Below, one piece after another: positions 18,408 to 26,161 of a DNA stretch of 47,454 nt. The position numbers and the translations under genes are program-made. The notes beneath the pieces were generated by a model. The model made no database searches and was not told where the DNA came from. It saw only the letters and a list, made by a program, of their open reading frames with translations. The DNA is from Arthrobacter sp. H-02-3 (GTDB lineage Bacteria; Actinomycetota; Actinomycetes; Actinomycetales; Micrococcaceae), in contig NZ_PYUI01000029.1 in assembly GCF_003097355.1 (NCBI RefSeq), positions 1-47,454 of the forward strand, read 5' to 3'. Each line of letters starts with the position of its first letter. Within the stretch, counting starts at the first letter, position 1.

Positions 18408-18803
18408 TCAGGCCTTGCAGAACCCGTTCGCCTTGATGACGTCGATGATCTGCTGCGCCTCAGTGTCGGAGACCGACTTCACTTTGCCACCGGTGAACCG
18501 GGCCTTGGCCACGGTGATGAGTTTGTCCGCAGCGACGCCGCCGAGGATGCTGGTGCATTGGTTGCGGGCGTTGTCGACAGCCTTGCCGTTGTCCAGTAGC
18601 GGGTTGATCTTGGCGAGGTCGGCGCGCAGGCTAGCGGCCTGGGCAGCGTCCGGCCTCGGGATCTGGCTAACAGGAGCCACGGCTGCCGCGGATGCCGCCG
18701 CTGTCAGGGCGGCTGGCGTCTCGGCCTTCGGTGAGCCGGCGCAACCGGTGACGAGCAGTGCTGTCAGAGCGGTGAGCGATGCGGCAGCAATGATCTTCTT
18801 CAT
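18408..18803 (-). CDS. DUF732-like lipoprotein
   Basis: The 131-residue product has a lipoprotein signal peptide with lipobox VTGC (Cys21), an Ala/Pro linker and a small helical domain with two Cys (NARNQCTSILGG, ANGFC) as in the DUF732 family of small actinobacterial exported proteins. The start at 18803 follows GGGGGAACC. It ends 44 bp before the GIY-YIG gene on the same strand. The last 90 bp of this gene occur again at 22229-22323 as a detached copy. Confidence 0.78.
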   Translation of the reverse strand: MKKIIAAASLTALTALLVTGCAGSPKAETPAALTAAASAAAVAPVSQIPRPDAAQAASLRADLAKINPLLDNGKAVDNARNQCTSILGGVAADKLITVAKARFTGGKVKSVSDTEAQQIIDVIKANGFCKA

Positions 18804-19204
18804 GGTTCCCCCAGGAGTGTTCAGTGTGCCCCGGACAAACACGGGGCCCCTCAGAGGTTAGCCGACCTCCGCGGCGGGAGCCTTGTCGCACCGATTGCTA
18901 CGGCAGTTCGGAAGCTCACGGTGGCGGCATCACGATGAGCCCAAGATTCGAGCATCGATCCTGGAACGCAGGGGCCGATTGATGATCGCGAGCCGGATTT
19001 CGGTCACCGCCTGAACGTCAACCTGATCGGAGCCCTTGTGCAATGGCAAACGTCATGCACCGTTGGCCGGCAAGTGAAACTCGCGCGCGCCGGGTGTCAC
19101 CCCTCCGTAGAAGCGAGTCCATGACCAGAGTCGGCGGACCCGAGGGACGGGAGCCGGATCGCAGAACGCCTCGCCAAGCTGGAAGCTGTGTGATGTCAGC
19201 GTGT
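18804..19204. other. 400-bp stretch without a recognisable gene
   Basis: The stretch separates the lipoprotein gene from the end of the TPR gene, both on the minus strand. No convincing open frame, hairpin terminator or RNA gene was seen; the lipoprotein promoter should lie in its left part. Confidence 0.4.
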
Positions 19205-20374
19205 TCAACGAAACCGCCGGGGCCCAGGGTTGGGAGTCATCGCTACTGTAGCCGCCACGCAGTCTTCAGCCTGCGGCCGGAGTCTGGATTCTCTAGCCGG
19301 GCCGACCACGTGCAGGCGATTCGCTTCACAGACCTTAGTGTTCGGGTGGTCCGGGCCTAAAGTAGACCCAAAGATGGCCAGTGCCCTGTCGTACAGCTCC
19401 AGTGATTCCGTGGTTCTTCCCTCGTCGCTCCTGAGAGAAGCCAGGTTGTTCAGCAGGGCTGCTATTTCAGGATGGCCCTCGCCCAAGACTCGCTCCTTGA
19501 TGAGGAAGGCCTCCAAGTACCCGGCCTCAGCGGCTGCGAAGGCCTTTTTCTTCTGCTGTATGGCAGCGAGGTTGTGCAGCTGGACCGCGACTTCGTAATG
19601 GTCAGGGCCGAAATGTGCCTGCCACATTCGGAGGGCAGTCTGCAGCGCAGCCTCGGCTTCCGGGAGGCGCTCCTGCCCTGCGAGAACGGCCCCTAGGACC
19701 GATGTATCGGCCGCTACCCCCACCGGGTCCGGAGGGTCAGCACGCTCGCGAAGCTCCAACGCTGTCCGTATTGCGGGCTCGGCTTCATCAAAGGGGCCCT
19801 GGACGTGCAACAGGCCGGCGACGTTGTGATAGATGCCCGCCGCCTCCGGGGTGTCCGGCCCCAATACCTGGGTCGTCAGCAGCTGCGCCTGGGCGTAGTG
19901 CCCCTCGGCTTCCCCGAAATGCCCGGTGTCCTTCGCCAGGATCCCCTGAGCATTGCAGATGGCGGCCATGCGGAGGAGTTCTTTCGGGTTCTGCTCCGCC
20001 AACTGATAGGCGGCGGCCAACATCTCGGATGCCTGCCCGTAGCGCCCGGCGAGACGCAAGGTGTCACCGAGCCGTGTGAACACCTCACTTAGCCACACAT
20101 CCCTCATCGCCGACCGACGGACGGCCTGAAGAACCTCGACCGCCGCTCGGAGATGTCCAATCGCGTCATCATGGTTCCTTGCTTCCTCAGCAGCCGTGGC
20201 AAGGGCCATCAGGACGTCCGCGCGTGCCGTGGCGGCTGGCAGCCGATGCCGGCGCACGCGCAATCCCGCCAAGGCAGCACCCGCCACCTCGGCGGCCCGG
20301 TTTCGATCGCCGGCCGCCAAAGAAATGAGGGCCAGGCGATTCCGTCGTCTGGCCCCTATACGCCCGCCGAACAT
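19205..20374 (-). CDS. TPR-repeat protein coupled to the peptide genes
   Basis: The 389-residue product is almost wholly tetratricopeptide repeats of the kinesin-light-chain type, e.g. LGPDTPEAAGIYHNVAGLLHV, then repeats with GPDHYEVAVQLHNLAAI and GEGHPEIAALLNNLASL. No DNA-binding, kinase or NB-ARC domain and no signal peptide is present, so it is probably a cytoplasmic peptide- or protein-binding scaffold. Its ATG lies one base after the TGA of the last peptide gene, and its GGAAGG ribosome-binding site is inside the last codons of that gene, so translation is coupled. It recalls the size and TPR build of Rap/RRNPP peptide receptors, but there is no evidence of homology. The last 40 residues are low quality. 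Confidence 0.82.
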   Translation of the reverse strand: MFGGRIGARRRNRLALISLAAGDRNRAAEVAGAALAGLRVRRHRLPAATARADVLMALATAAEEARNHDDAIGHLRAAVEVLQAVRRSAMRDVWLSEVFTRLGDTLRLAGRYGQASEMLAAAYQLAEQNPKELLRMAAICNAQGILAKDTGHFGEAEGHYAQAQLLTTQVLGPDTPEAAGIYHNVAGLLHVQGPFDEAEPAIRTALELRERADPPDPVGVAADTSVLGAVLAGQERLPEAEAALQTALRMWQAHFGPDHYEVAVQLHNLAAIQQKKKAFAAAEAGYLEAFLIKERVLGEGHPEIAALLNNLASLRSDEGRTTESLELYDRALAIFGSTLGPDHPNTKVCEANRLHVVGPARESRLRPQAEDCVAATVAMTPNPGPRRFR

Positions 20375-20375
20375 G

Positions 20376-20501
20376 TCACCTTCCAGCCAGCGGTTCGGAG
20401 TGGTTGAACGCCACACCCGCCAGGGCGGGTGCGGCCGTCGCGGCGGCCAGACCCAGGGCGCAGGCGACGGTCCAGAACAGGCGTTTGGTGGTCGTCTTCA
20501 T
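20376..20501 (-). CDS. secreted 13-mer peptide precursor, copy 1
   Basis: A 41-codon gene with a perfect AGGAGG six bases before the ATG. The precursor has a basic start (MKTTTKR), a hydrophobic core (FWTVACALGLAAATAA) and a signal-peptidase I site PALA before the mature peptide GVAFNHSEPLAGR. The core NHSEP and final Arg are shared with its neighbours. The stop codon is one base from the start of the TPR gene. Copies 1 and 2 are nearly identical over the leader and first 40 bases, so they are recent duplicates. Confidence 0.85.
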   Translation of the reverse strand: MKTTTKRLFWTVACALGLAAATAAPALAGVAFNHSEPLAGR

Positions 20502-20528
20502 GATGATTCCTCCTCAGGTGCGGGATGC

Positions 20529-20645
20529 TTACCGTCCGATGAACGGTTCGGAGTGGTTCAACGGGACGCCTGCCAGGGCCGGTGCGGCGGCCAGGCCCAG
20601 GGCGCAGGCGACGGTCCAGAACAGGCGTTTCGTGGTCTTCTTCAT
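20529..20645 (-). CDS. secreted 13-mer peptide precursor, copy 2
   Basis: A 38-codon gene with the same AGGAGG-aatcatc-ATG leader as copy 1. The precursor begins MKKTTKRLFW, has a short hydrophobic core ending in APALA and releases GVPLNHSEPFIGR. It lies 27 bp upstream of copy 1 in the same transcript direction. Codon choice is high-GC like the genome. Confidence 0.85.
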   Translation of the reverse strand: MKKTTKRLFWTVACALGLAAAPALAGVPLNHSEPFIGR

Positions 20646-20672
20646 GATGATTCCTCCTAAGGTACGGACGGC

Positions 20673-20795
20673 TTACCGCCCCGTGAGCGGTTCGGAGTGG
20701 TTGATGGCCACACCTGCGAGGGCGGGTGCGGCGGCCGCGGCGGCAAGGCCCAGTGCTGCCAGGACTGCGAGAGCGACGCGTTTGGTGGTTTTCAC
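20673..20795 (-). CDS. secreted 13-mer peptide precursor, copy 3
   Basis: A GTG-started gene of 40 residues with AAGGGGG upstream. The basic start is VKTTKR, the hydrophobic core is Ala/Leu-rich, the cleavage site is APALA, and the predicted mature peptide is GVAINHSEPLTGR. It is 27 bp upstream of copy 2. The frame of the broken copy 4 runs into its start codon. Confidence 0.85.
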   Translation of the reverse strand: MKTTKRVALAVLAALGLAAAAAAPALAGVAINHSEPLTGR

Positions 20796-20933
20796 GGTGA
20801 ATCCCCCTTCTTAGATCTGTCTGTTGCCGGATACCGAGGTGGCTCTGAATGGCTGATTTTGATGCCCGCCAGAGGCGGGAGCGGCCAGTGGTGGCCGCGA
20901 ACCCGGCTCCGGTGAGGACGAACAGGGCTTTGG
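20792..20933 (-). pseudogene. broken peptide precursor gene, copy 4
   Basis: Right after the stop of copy 5 the sequence reads AKALFVLTGAGFAATTG in one frame, and after a frameshift PLPPLAGIKISHSEPPRYP in another, ending at a TGA that overlaps the GTG of copy 3. The LAG cleavage region and SHSEP core are clearly kin to the other copies, but there is no start codon and no ribosome-binding site. It is a degenerate member of the array. Confidence 0.75.
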
Positions 20934-21056
20934 CTACCGGCTAACGAGCGGCTCTGAATGGTTGAGCCTCTCCCCGGCGAGGACCGGAGCTGCGGTTACG
21001 ACGACAGTGCCTAGTGCTGCCAAGGCAGCCCAAAGGATGTATTTGGTGGTCTTCAT
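20934..21056 (-). CDS. secreted 13-mer peptide precursor, copy 5
   Basis: A 40-residue precursor from an ATG preceded by GAGG. It starts MKTTKYILW, has a core ending in TAAPVLA and would release GERLNHSEPLVSR. The mature part is more charged than in copies 1-3. It follows copy 6 by 22 bp. Confidence 0.85.
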   Translation of the reverse strand: MKTTKYILWAALAALGTVVVTAAPVLAGERLNHSEPLVSR

Positions 21057-21078
21057 GGTGGTGCCTCGATTGGTGCGT

Positions 21079-21192
21079 TTAGCGCGTGGTGAGCGGATCT
21101 GAATGGTTTAGTCTCGAGCCGGCGAGGGCCGGCGAGGCTACGGCCGCGACGATGCCAGGTGCCGCGGCGGTGAGTCGGTTCCTATGGAACAT
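21079..21192 (-). CDS. secreted 13-mer peptide precursor, copy 6
   Basis: The most divergent and most upstream copy, 37 residues from the ATG at 21192. Start MFHRNR, a weak hydrophobic core, site ASPALA, and mature peptide GSRLNHSDPLTTR with Asp in place of Glu. The ribosome-binding site is poor. It is first in the proposed transcript that continues through the peptide copies to the TPR gene. Confidence 0.75.
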   Translation of the reverse strand: MFHRNRLTAAAPGIVAAVASPALAGSRLNHSDPLTTR

Positions 21193-21367
21193 GTCTGCAG
21201 GACCTGTCCGACTTCTTTTGCAGTCCATCCTGCTAAAACTCAGAATATAGACGAGAGGCATTTGTCCCAATAAGCAGTTATACGTACGTCCGGTGGTCAC
21301 TTGCAGCCGCGCCGCTGGAAAGCATTTTGTTGCGTTGCCCGGGCGCGTCCAGATCTAGAATGCAGGC
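21193..21367. promoter_or_regulatory. divergent control region between peptide operon and LuxR gene
   Basis: These 175 bp lie between the minus-strand peptide operon and the plus-strand luxR-type gene and are more AT-rich than their surroundings. On the minus strand TTGGGA and TATATT about 15 bases apart resemble a promoter for the peptide operon. The 8-bp palindrome ACGTACGT lies in the middle. No clear LuxR-type inverted repeat could be fixed by eye. Confidence 0.4.
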
Positions 21368-22171
21368 GTGGCCCGTAATGAGGAGCAGTACAGGACGTGG
21401 CTGGAATTCTTGGGAGAAATCTTTCAGCAACCGCTCGGGGTGTCTTCGCGATACGAGGAGCAACTCCTTGTTCTCCTTCGTCAGTCGTTTAATGGTGCGT
21501 GCTGCACGCGAAACCGTGTGAGCCCGGCATGGGAGGATCACGTCCTCGGTTGCTGGCCCCGGGATTACATACCCGATGAACCACCTGGGGGCTATGACTT
21601 TAGACAACAGCCGCTGTTGCGTTGGTATGCGTTTTCCGGACAGTCGGGACCTCAGTCCTTCGGGCGAGTTCCTGATGCTCTGGCTGATAGCAGCCTAAAA
21701 CGGGCTTGGGAGGAAGTGTCCCGGCCGTGGGGGATGAACCATCAGTTGTCCATACCGTTGCAAATAGGCGGAGGCGACCATAATGCCTACCTTGTCTCCC
21801 GGCCTGACCGTGACTTCACCGAGCAGGAGCTTGCCTTGGCTAGGCTGTTGCAGCCAATTCTGACCTTGCTTGCCCTCCACTTTGGGATTGCGCAGTCGAA
21901 TAGCGGGGCAAGCCTGGATGGCTCCGCACACGATTTGACGGCGCGAGAAATGACGATAGTGACTCTCCTGAGCCAGGGGCTAACCGCGGAGGGTCTGGCC
22001 AGACGGCTCAGCATCTCGCCGCGCACCGTTGGAAAGCACTTGGAGCACATCTACCGCAAGCTAGATGTGCGCGACCGCCTGATGGCAGTGCAAACTGCAC
22101 ACGAACTGGGTCTATTGACAGCGACGGCTGCCAATTTCCGCTTCAATGACACCGAACACGACAGGCCTTGA
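21368..22171 (+). CDS. LuxR-family transcriptional regulator
   Basis: The 267-residue product ends in a typical LuxR/GerE helix-turn-helix (about 189-250): LTAREMTIVTLLSQGLTAEG, LSISPRTVGKHLEHIYRKL. The first 175 residues form a GAF-like sensor-type domain, without a receiver Asp and without the acyl-homoserine-lactone motifs. It would bind a ligand and control nearby genes. It is divergent from the peptide operon, the usual arrangement of a regulator and its target. The GTG start has only a weak ribosome-binding site, so expression may be low. That it senses the peptides is inference. Confidence 0.85.
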   Translation: MARNEEQYRTWLEFLGEIFQQPLGVSSRYEEQLLVLLRQSFNGACCTRNRVSPAWEDHVLGCWPRDYIPDEPPGGYDFRQQPLLRWYAFSGQSGPQSFGRVPDALADSSLKRAWEEVSRPWGMNHQLSIPLQIGGGDHNAYLVSRPDRDFTEQELALARLLQPILTLLALHFGIAQSNSGASLDGSAHDLTAREMTIVTLLSQGLTAEGLARRLSISPRTVGKHLEHIYRKLDVRDRLMAVQTAHELGLLTATAANFRFNDTEHDRP

Positions 22172-22228
22172 CCCTTTCGACTTCCAGGTCGGCGCGCCAG
22201 CGCGTCACGGCCCGGGCAGGTCAGTGGC

Positions 22229-22323
22229 TTAGGCCTTGCAGAAGCCGTTCGCCTTGATGACGTCGATGATTTGCTGGGCCTCGGCGTCGGACACCGACTC
22301 CACTTGGCCGCCTGTGAAGCGGG
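22229..22323 (-). pseudogene. detached 3' end of the DUF732-like lipoprotein gene
   Basis: About 94 bases match the last 90 bases of the lipoprotein gene at 18408 (AQQIIDVIKANGFCKA region), in the same orientation, with a TAA in place of TGA. The match stops abruptly at 22323, where a fragment of another gene begins. The two copies thus flank the TPR-peptide-LuxR block as direct repeats. Confidence 0.8.
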
Positions 22324-22610
22324 TCCACTATCTCGAGCTCGTAGAGCCGATCAAGCAGCTGAAACGCGAGGGCCGGCTCGATGAGCCACTCGTCCTCTGC
22401 TACAAAGCCATCGAGGCCGCCAAAAAAGACGCCGGCGGCCGCGAGCCCGCGCCCTGGTACACCGAGCAGGCCGCCATCGTCCACCGAAAGCTCTCCCAGA
22501 AGGACGAGGAGATCGCCGTGCTGAAGCGGTGGCTGGCCAAATGCCCCAAGGCGCGCCGTGTCGGGAGCCGTGTCGCAGAGCGCCTCTCCAAACTGGAACC
22601 CGCTTCCTGA
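22324..22610 (+). pseudogene. C-terminal fragment of a TPR-type protein
   Basis: The frame reads HYLELVEPIKQLKREGRLDE, LCYKAIEAAKKDAGGREP, WYTEQAAIVHRKLSQKDEE and a final LKRWLAKCP...RLSKLEPAS before the TGA. This is the conserved helical tail found in some longer actinobacterial proteins (I associate it with HIRAN-domain proteins, from memory). There is no start codon of its own; it is fused at 22323 to the reverse of the lipoprotein fragment, so it is a rearrangement scar. Confidence 0.65.
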
Positions 22611-22666
22611 CACGTCAGGGGGCCAACTCGCGACAGTCGGTTACGTGCCGGGCACGGGGCCAGTGG

Positions 22667-24787
22667 TCACACGACCTGGACAGAGGTTGCTGAGGTCTTC
22701 GACTTAGTGGTGTAGCCGGTCTTGGTGCCGGTGACGGTGACCGTGATGGTCTTGCCCGCCTGGCCCGCCGTGAGCTTGTAGGTCGCAGCGGTCGCGCCAA
22801 CGATGGAGACGCCGTTGGCCTTCCACTGATAGGTCAGGGCCACCGGGGCCGGCCCCCAGGTTCCCGGAACCGCCGTCAGGGTGGAACCGACCTTCACCGT
22901 TCCCGTGATCGTCGGAACCGGAGCCGGTCCGAGCGAGCCCGGAGCCACCGCGACCGTAGCGGTGGAGGTCTTTGATTTGGTCGTGTACCCGGCCTTGGTC
23001 CCGGTGACGGTGACCGTGACGGTCTTCCCCACCTGGGCGGCGGCAAGCTTGTAGGTGGAGGCGGTCGCGCCGGTGATGGCGACTCCGTTGGCCTTCCACT
23101 GATAGGTCAGCGCCACCGGCGACGGGCCCCACGTTCCCGGGACAGCCGTCAGGATCGAGCCGACTTTCGCCGTACCCGTGATCGTCGGAACCGGAGCCGG
23201 CCCGAGCGAACCCGCGGCAACTACTGCCGTAGCCGAGGAGGTCTTCATGCTCATGGTGTAGCCGACCTTCATTCCGGTGACACTGACTGTGAGCGCCTTG
23301 CCCGCCTGGCCCGCAGCGAGCTTGTAGGTGGAGGTGGTCGCGCCGGTGATGGCGACGCCGTTGGCCTTCCACTGGTACGCCAGGGTCACGGGAGCCGGAC
23401 CCCAGGTTCCCGGGACAGCCGTCAGGGTGGATCCGACTTTCGCTGTGCCCGTGATTGTCGGCACCGGAGTGGGTCCGAGGACCAATGGTTTGACGAAAAG
23501 AGCAAAGTCGATGCCCGTGAGGTCTTGGCCCTCGGTGACGGTCACCGGGACTGCCGTCTCGACGGAGGTTGCGTTCTTGTACCACTGCTGAGGGATGGTG
23601 TTTGTTCCGTCGAAGAATAAGTTGTAACTGCCCGCCGCCAGCCGCGATAAATTGAAGGTTCCGTCGGCGCCGACAGGAAATACTGAGGCCATCAAGCTGG
23701 GGGACCCGACCGGATACGCGCGTACAAAGCCGCCGGCCGGGCTGGCGCCAAGCGGCGCGGTGACCTTCCCGCTGATGCTGGAACCCTTCTTGAGTGCGAC
23801 GTTGATGCCGGCGAGGTCCTGGCCCGCGGCTACGGTCACCGGGGTGGCCGTCTCGAACGAGGTTGCGTCCTTGTACCACTGCGTAAGGGCGTTGGTGACA
23901 CTCCCGCCGAAGACCAGTTTGTAACTGCCCGCTGCCAGCGCCGACACCTTGTACGTCCCATCGGCGCCCACCGAGGCATAGCCCGCGGAATTGCCCGACC
24001 CGGCCGCCGGTTGAGCAGATACGCCCACGAGGGTCAGGTCGACACCGGGCGGCGCAGTGATTTTCCCGCTGATGGTAGAAGCCTTCTTGAGGGTGGCGTT
24101 GATGCCGGTGAGGTCTTGGCCGGCGGTCACGGTCACCGAGGTTGCAGTCTCGGATGAGGTCGCGTTGTTGTACCACTGCGGAAGTGCGTTGGTGTCGGCC
24201 CCGCCGAAGTCCAGTTTGTAGCTACCCGCAACTAGCGCGGAAATCCTGTATGTCCCGTCGGCGCCCACTAAGCTAAGTCCCACGTAAGCGCCGGACCCGG
24301 CCGCGTAGGAATAAACCCTCACTTTGGTCAGGTCGACCCCCGGCGGCGCCGTGATCTTGCCGCTGATGCTGGCAGCCTTTTTCAGGGTGACGTCGATGCC
24401 GCTGACGGCTTGGCCCGCGGTGACGGTCACCGGGGTTGCCGTCTCGAAGGTCGTCGCATTGTTGTACCACTGCGGCAATGTGCCGCTGTCGATGCCATAA
24501 ACGGCACGGAAGTTTAGTTTGTAGGAGCCCGCTGTCAGCCAGGGCACCGTGTACGTCCCGTCGGCACTGATGAAGCCAATGTTCGCGGAACCGCCAGAAC
24601 TGGTCATTGAGTCCACGCTCAAGGAGGTCAACTTGACGCCGGCGGGCACGGTGATCTTCCCGCTGATGCTTGCGGTCGACGTGTCAACGGCTGCTGCTGC
24701 GGGGTGGCCCCAAACGAACAAGAGTGACAAGCAGACCAGGACTGAAATGGCCAGCCGCATACGCAGCTCACTGGCAAAGAGAAGCAT
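22667..24787 (-). CDS. exported surface protein with carboxypeptidase-like and Ig-like repeats
   Basis: The 706-residue product has a signal peptide (core RLAISVLVCLSLLFVWG). About five repeats of a carboxypeptidase-regulatory-like fold follow (ISGKITAPPGVDL ... GADGTY ... AAGSYKL ... QWYNNATS) and then three Ig-like repeats of about 90 residues (PTITGTAKVGSTLTAVPGTW ... YQWKANGVAITGAT ... VTVTGTKAGYTTKSKTS). No sortase signal or transmembrane anchor ends the protein, so it is probably released or held by non-covalent contacts. Such repeats bind sugars or other proteins. The ATG at 24787 follows TTGGGGGAAC directly. It is the first of three neighbouring paralogues. Confidence 0.85.
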   Translation of the reverse strand: MLLFASELRMRLAISVLVCLSLLFVWGHPAAAAVDTSTASISGKITVPAGVKLTSLSVDSMTSSGGSANIGFISADGTYTVPWLTAGSYKLNFRAVYGIDSGTLPQWYNNATTFETATPVTVTAGQAVSGIDVTLKKAASISGKITAPPGVDLTKVRVYSYAAGSGAYVGLSLVGADGTYRISALVAGSYKLDFGGADTNALPQWYNNATSSETATSVTVTAGQDLTGINATLKKASTISGKITAPPGVDLTLVGVSAQPAAGSGNSAGYASVGADGTYKVSALAAGSYKLVFGGSVTNALTQWYKDATSFETATPVTVAAGQDLAGINVALKKGSSISGKVTAPLGASPAGGFVRAYPVGSPSLMASVFPVGADGTFNLSRLAAGSYNLFFDGTNTIPQQWYKNATSVETAVPVTVTEGQDLTGIDFALFVKPLVLGPTPVPTITGTAKVGSTLTAVPGTWGPAPVTLAYQWKANGVAITGATTSTYKLAAGQAGKALTVSVTGMKVGYTMSMKTSSATAVVAAGSLGPAPVPTITGTAKVGSILTAVPGTWGPSPVALTYQWKANGVAITGATASTYKLAAAQVGKTVTVTVTGTKAGYTTKSKTSTATVAVAPGSLGPAPVPTITGTVKVGSTLTAVPGTWGPAPVALTYQWKANGVSIVGATAATYKLTAGQAGKTITVTVTGTKTGYTTKSKTSATSVQVV

Positions 24788-24975
24788 GTTCCCCCAATAG
24801 ATTCTTCCGTGCAGGACCAGCCCGCTCGCCTCTGCCGCGAGTCTAGCCGCGAGTCGAACAGAAGACCTTGTGTTTTCCTTTAGTGACGACGCAGCAATGG
24901 AGCACGGTCAACAAAGCTACCCAATCCGACTTGTGTTGATCAGCCACATTGGACAGGACTGCCGAACTAGTCCCG

Positions 24976-26067
24976 TCAAACTATCTGGACCGTGGCAGCG
25001 GAGGTCTTCGACTTGGTGGTGTAGCCGGCCTTGGTGCCGGTGACCGTGACCGTGAGGGTCTTGCCCAGTTGGGCGGCGGCGATTTTATAGATGGCGGCGG
25101 TCGCGCCGGTGATGGCGACGCCGTTGGCTTTCCACTGATAGGTGAGCACCACCGGCGCGGGCCCCCACGTCCCCGGGACGGCGGTCAGCGTCGATCCGAC
25201 TTTGGCCGTTCCCGTGATCGTCGGCACCGGGGCCGGCCCTAGCGTGCCCGGGGCAACCGCGGCGGTGGCCGTGGCTGTCTTCGACTTGGTCGTATACCCG
25301 GTCTTCGTACCGGTGACGGTGACCGTGAGGGTCTTGCCCAGTTGGGCGGCGGCGATTTTATAGATGGCGGCGGTCGCGCCGGTGATGGCGACGCCGTTGG
25401 CCTTCCACTGGTAGGTCAGCGCCACCGGCGCGGGCCCCCACGTCCCCGGGACGGCGGTCAGCGTCGATCCGACTTTGGCCGTTCCCGTGGACGTCGGCAC
25501 CGGCGCGGAGAGTGCCGTGCACGAGGCCGGGAGGGGTCCATTGGCAGGGACGGAGGTGGTCACCCCGGCCCCGGAGCTGTCCGCAAGGATGACCGGTGTC
25601 CCGGCGGCCTGGCAGCTGTAGCTCATGCTCCACGTGAGCAGGTGATCCGTCTCGGTGCCCACCGCGTCAGGGAAGTATTGCCCATCGAATGGCGGCTGCC
25701 CCGCGGGTACCGGGCCATGGCACCCTGTCGTGGGCGTCGTAATGGAGTGCGACGGCCACTGCGATGCCGGCGGGGATGTGTACGTCTTCCCTCCGATCGT
25801 CACAACGGCGCCCGCGCCCGGCGGCGGAGCTTGGAGATACGTGCTGGGGACGCACCTCGGGTCGTTGTACGCGGTCGTTACCCCCTGGCGGAACGAGAAG
25901 GTCACCGTCCCGCTGCCCCCGGTGGTGCCCGGAGTTATGACCCCCGCGATGCCTACGCCGGCGCTGGCGTTTGCCGCGCTGAGCCCAGTGACGAGGCTGG
26001 TGCCGAGAAGGGCTGCACCGAGTGCGGCAGATGCCCATTTCCTGATGTGCGCGGATTTGTACGACAA
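24976..26067 (-). CDS. exported Ig-like repeat protein, paralogue 2
   Basis: The 363-residue product starts at a TTG directly after GGGGGACTC. Signal peptide: SYKSAHIRKWASAALGAALL. A roughly 180-residue N-terminal domain, with several Cys and unknown fold, precedes two Ig-like repeats almost identical in DNA (276-bp period, about 25030-25218 and 25306-25494). The conserved repeat motifs are those of the 22667 protein. The signal peptide is nearly the same as that of the next gene, so the two arose by duplication. Confidence 0.83.
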   Translation of the reverse strand: MSYKSAHIRKWASAALGAALLGTSLVTGLSAANASAGVGIAGVITPGTTGGSGTVTFSFRQGVTTAYNDPRCVPSTYLQAPPPGAGAVVTIGGKTYTSPPASQWPSHSITTPTTGCHGPVPAGQPPFDGQYFPDAVGTETDHLLTWSMSYSCQAAGTPVILADSSGAGVTTSVPANGPLPASCTALSAPVPTSTGTAKVGSTLTAVPGTWGPAPVALTYQWKANGVAITGATAAIYKIAAAQLGKTLTVTVTGTKTGYTTKSKTATATAAVAPGTLGPAPVPTITGTAKVGSTLTAVPGTWGPAPVVLTYQWKANGVAITGATAAIYKIAAAQLGKTLTVTVTGTKAGYTTKSKTSAATVQIV

Positions 26068-26161
26068 GAGTCCCCCATATTGGTCGATGCGAAATTCATA
26101 ACCCTCTGATGCTCGGCACAATGGTGCCTCTTCAACCAAGCGCCACGTCGAACTAACTCCA

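Noticed and set aside
19205..20374. Assignment of the TPR protein as a true RRNPP/Rap receptor
   Set aside because: It lacks an HTH or the N-terminal three-helix bundle pattern, and its repeats are of the kinesin-light-chain type common in actinobacteria; only the genetic layout is similar.
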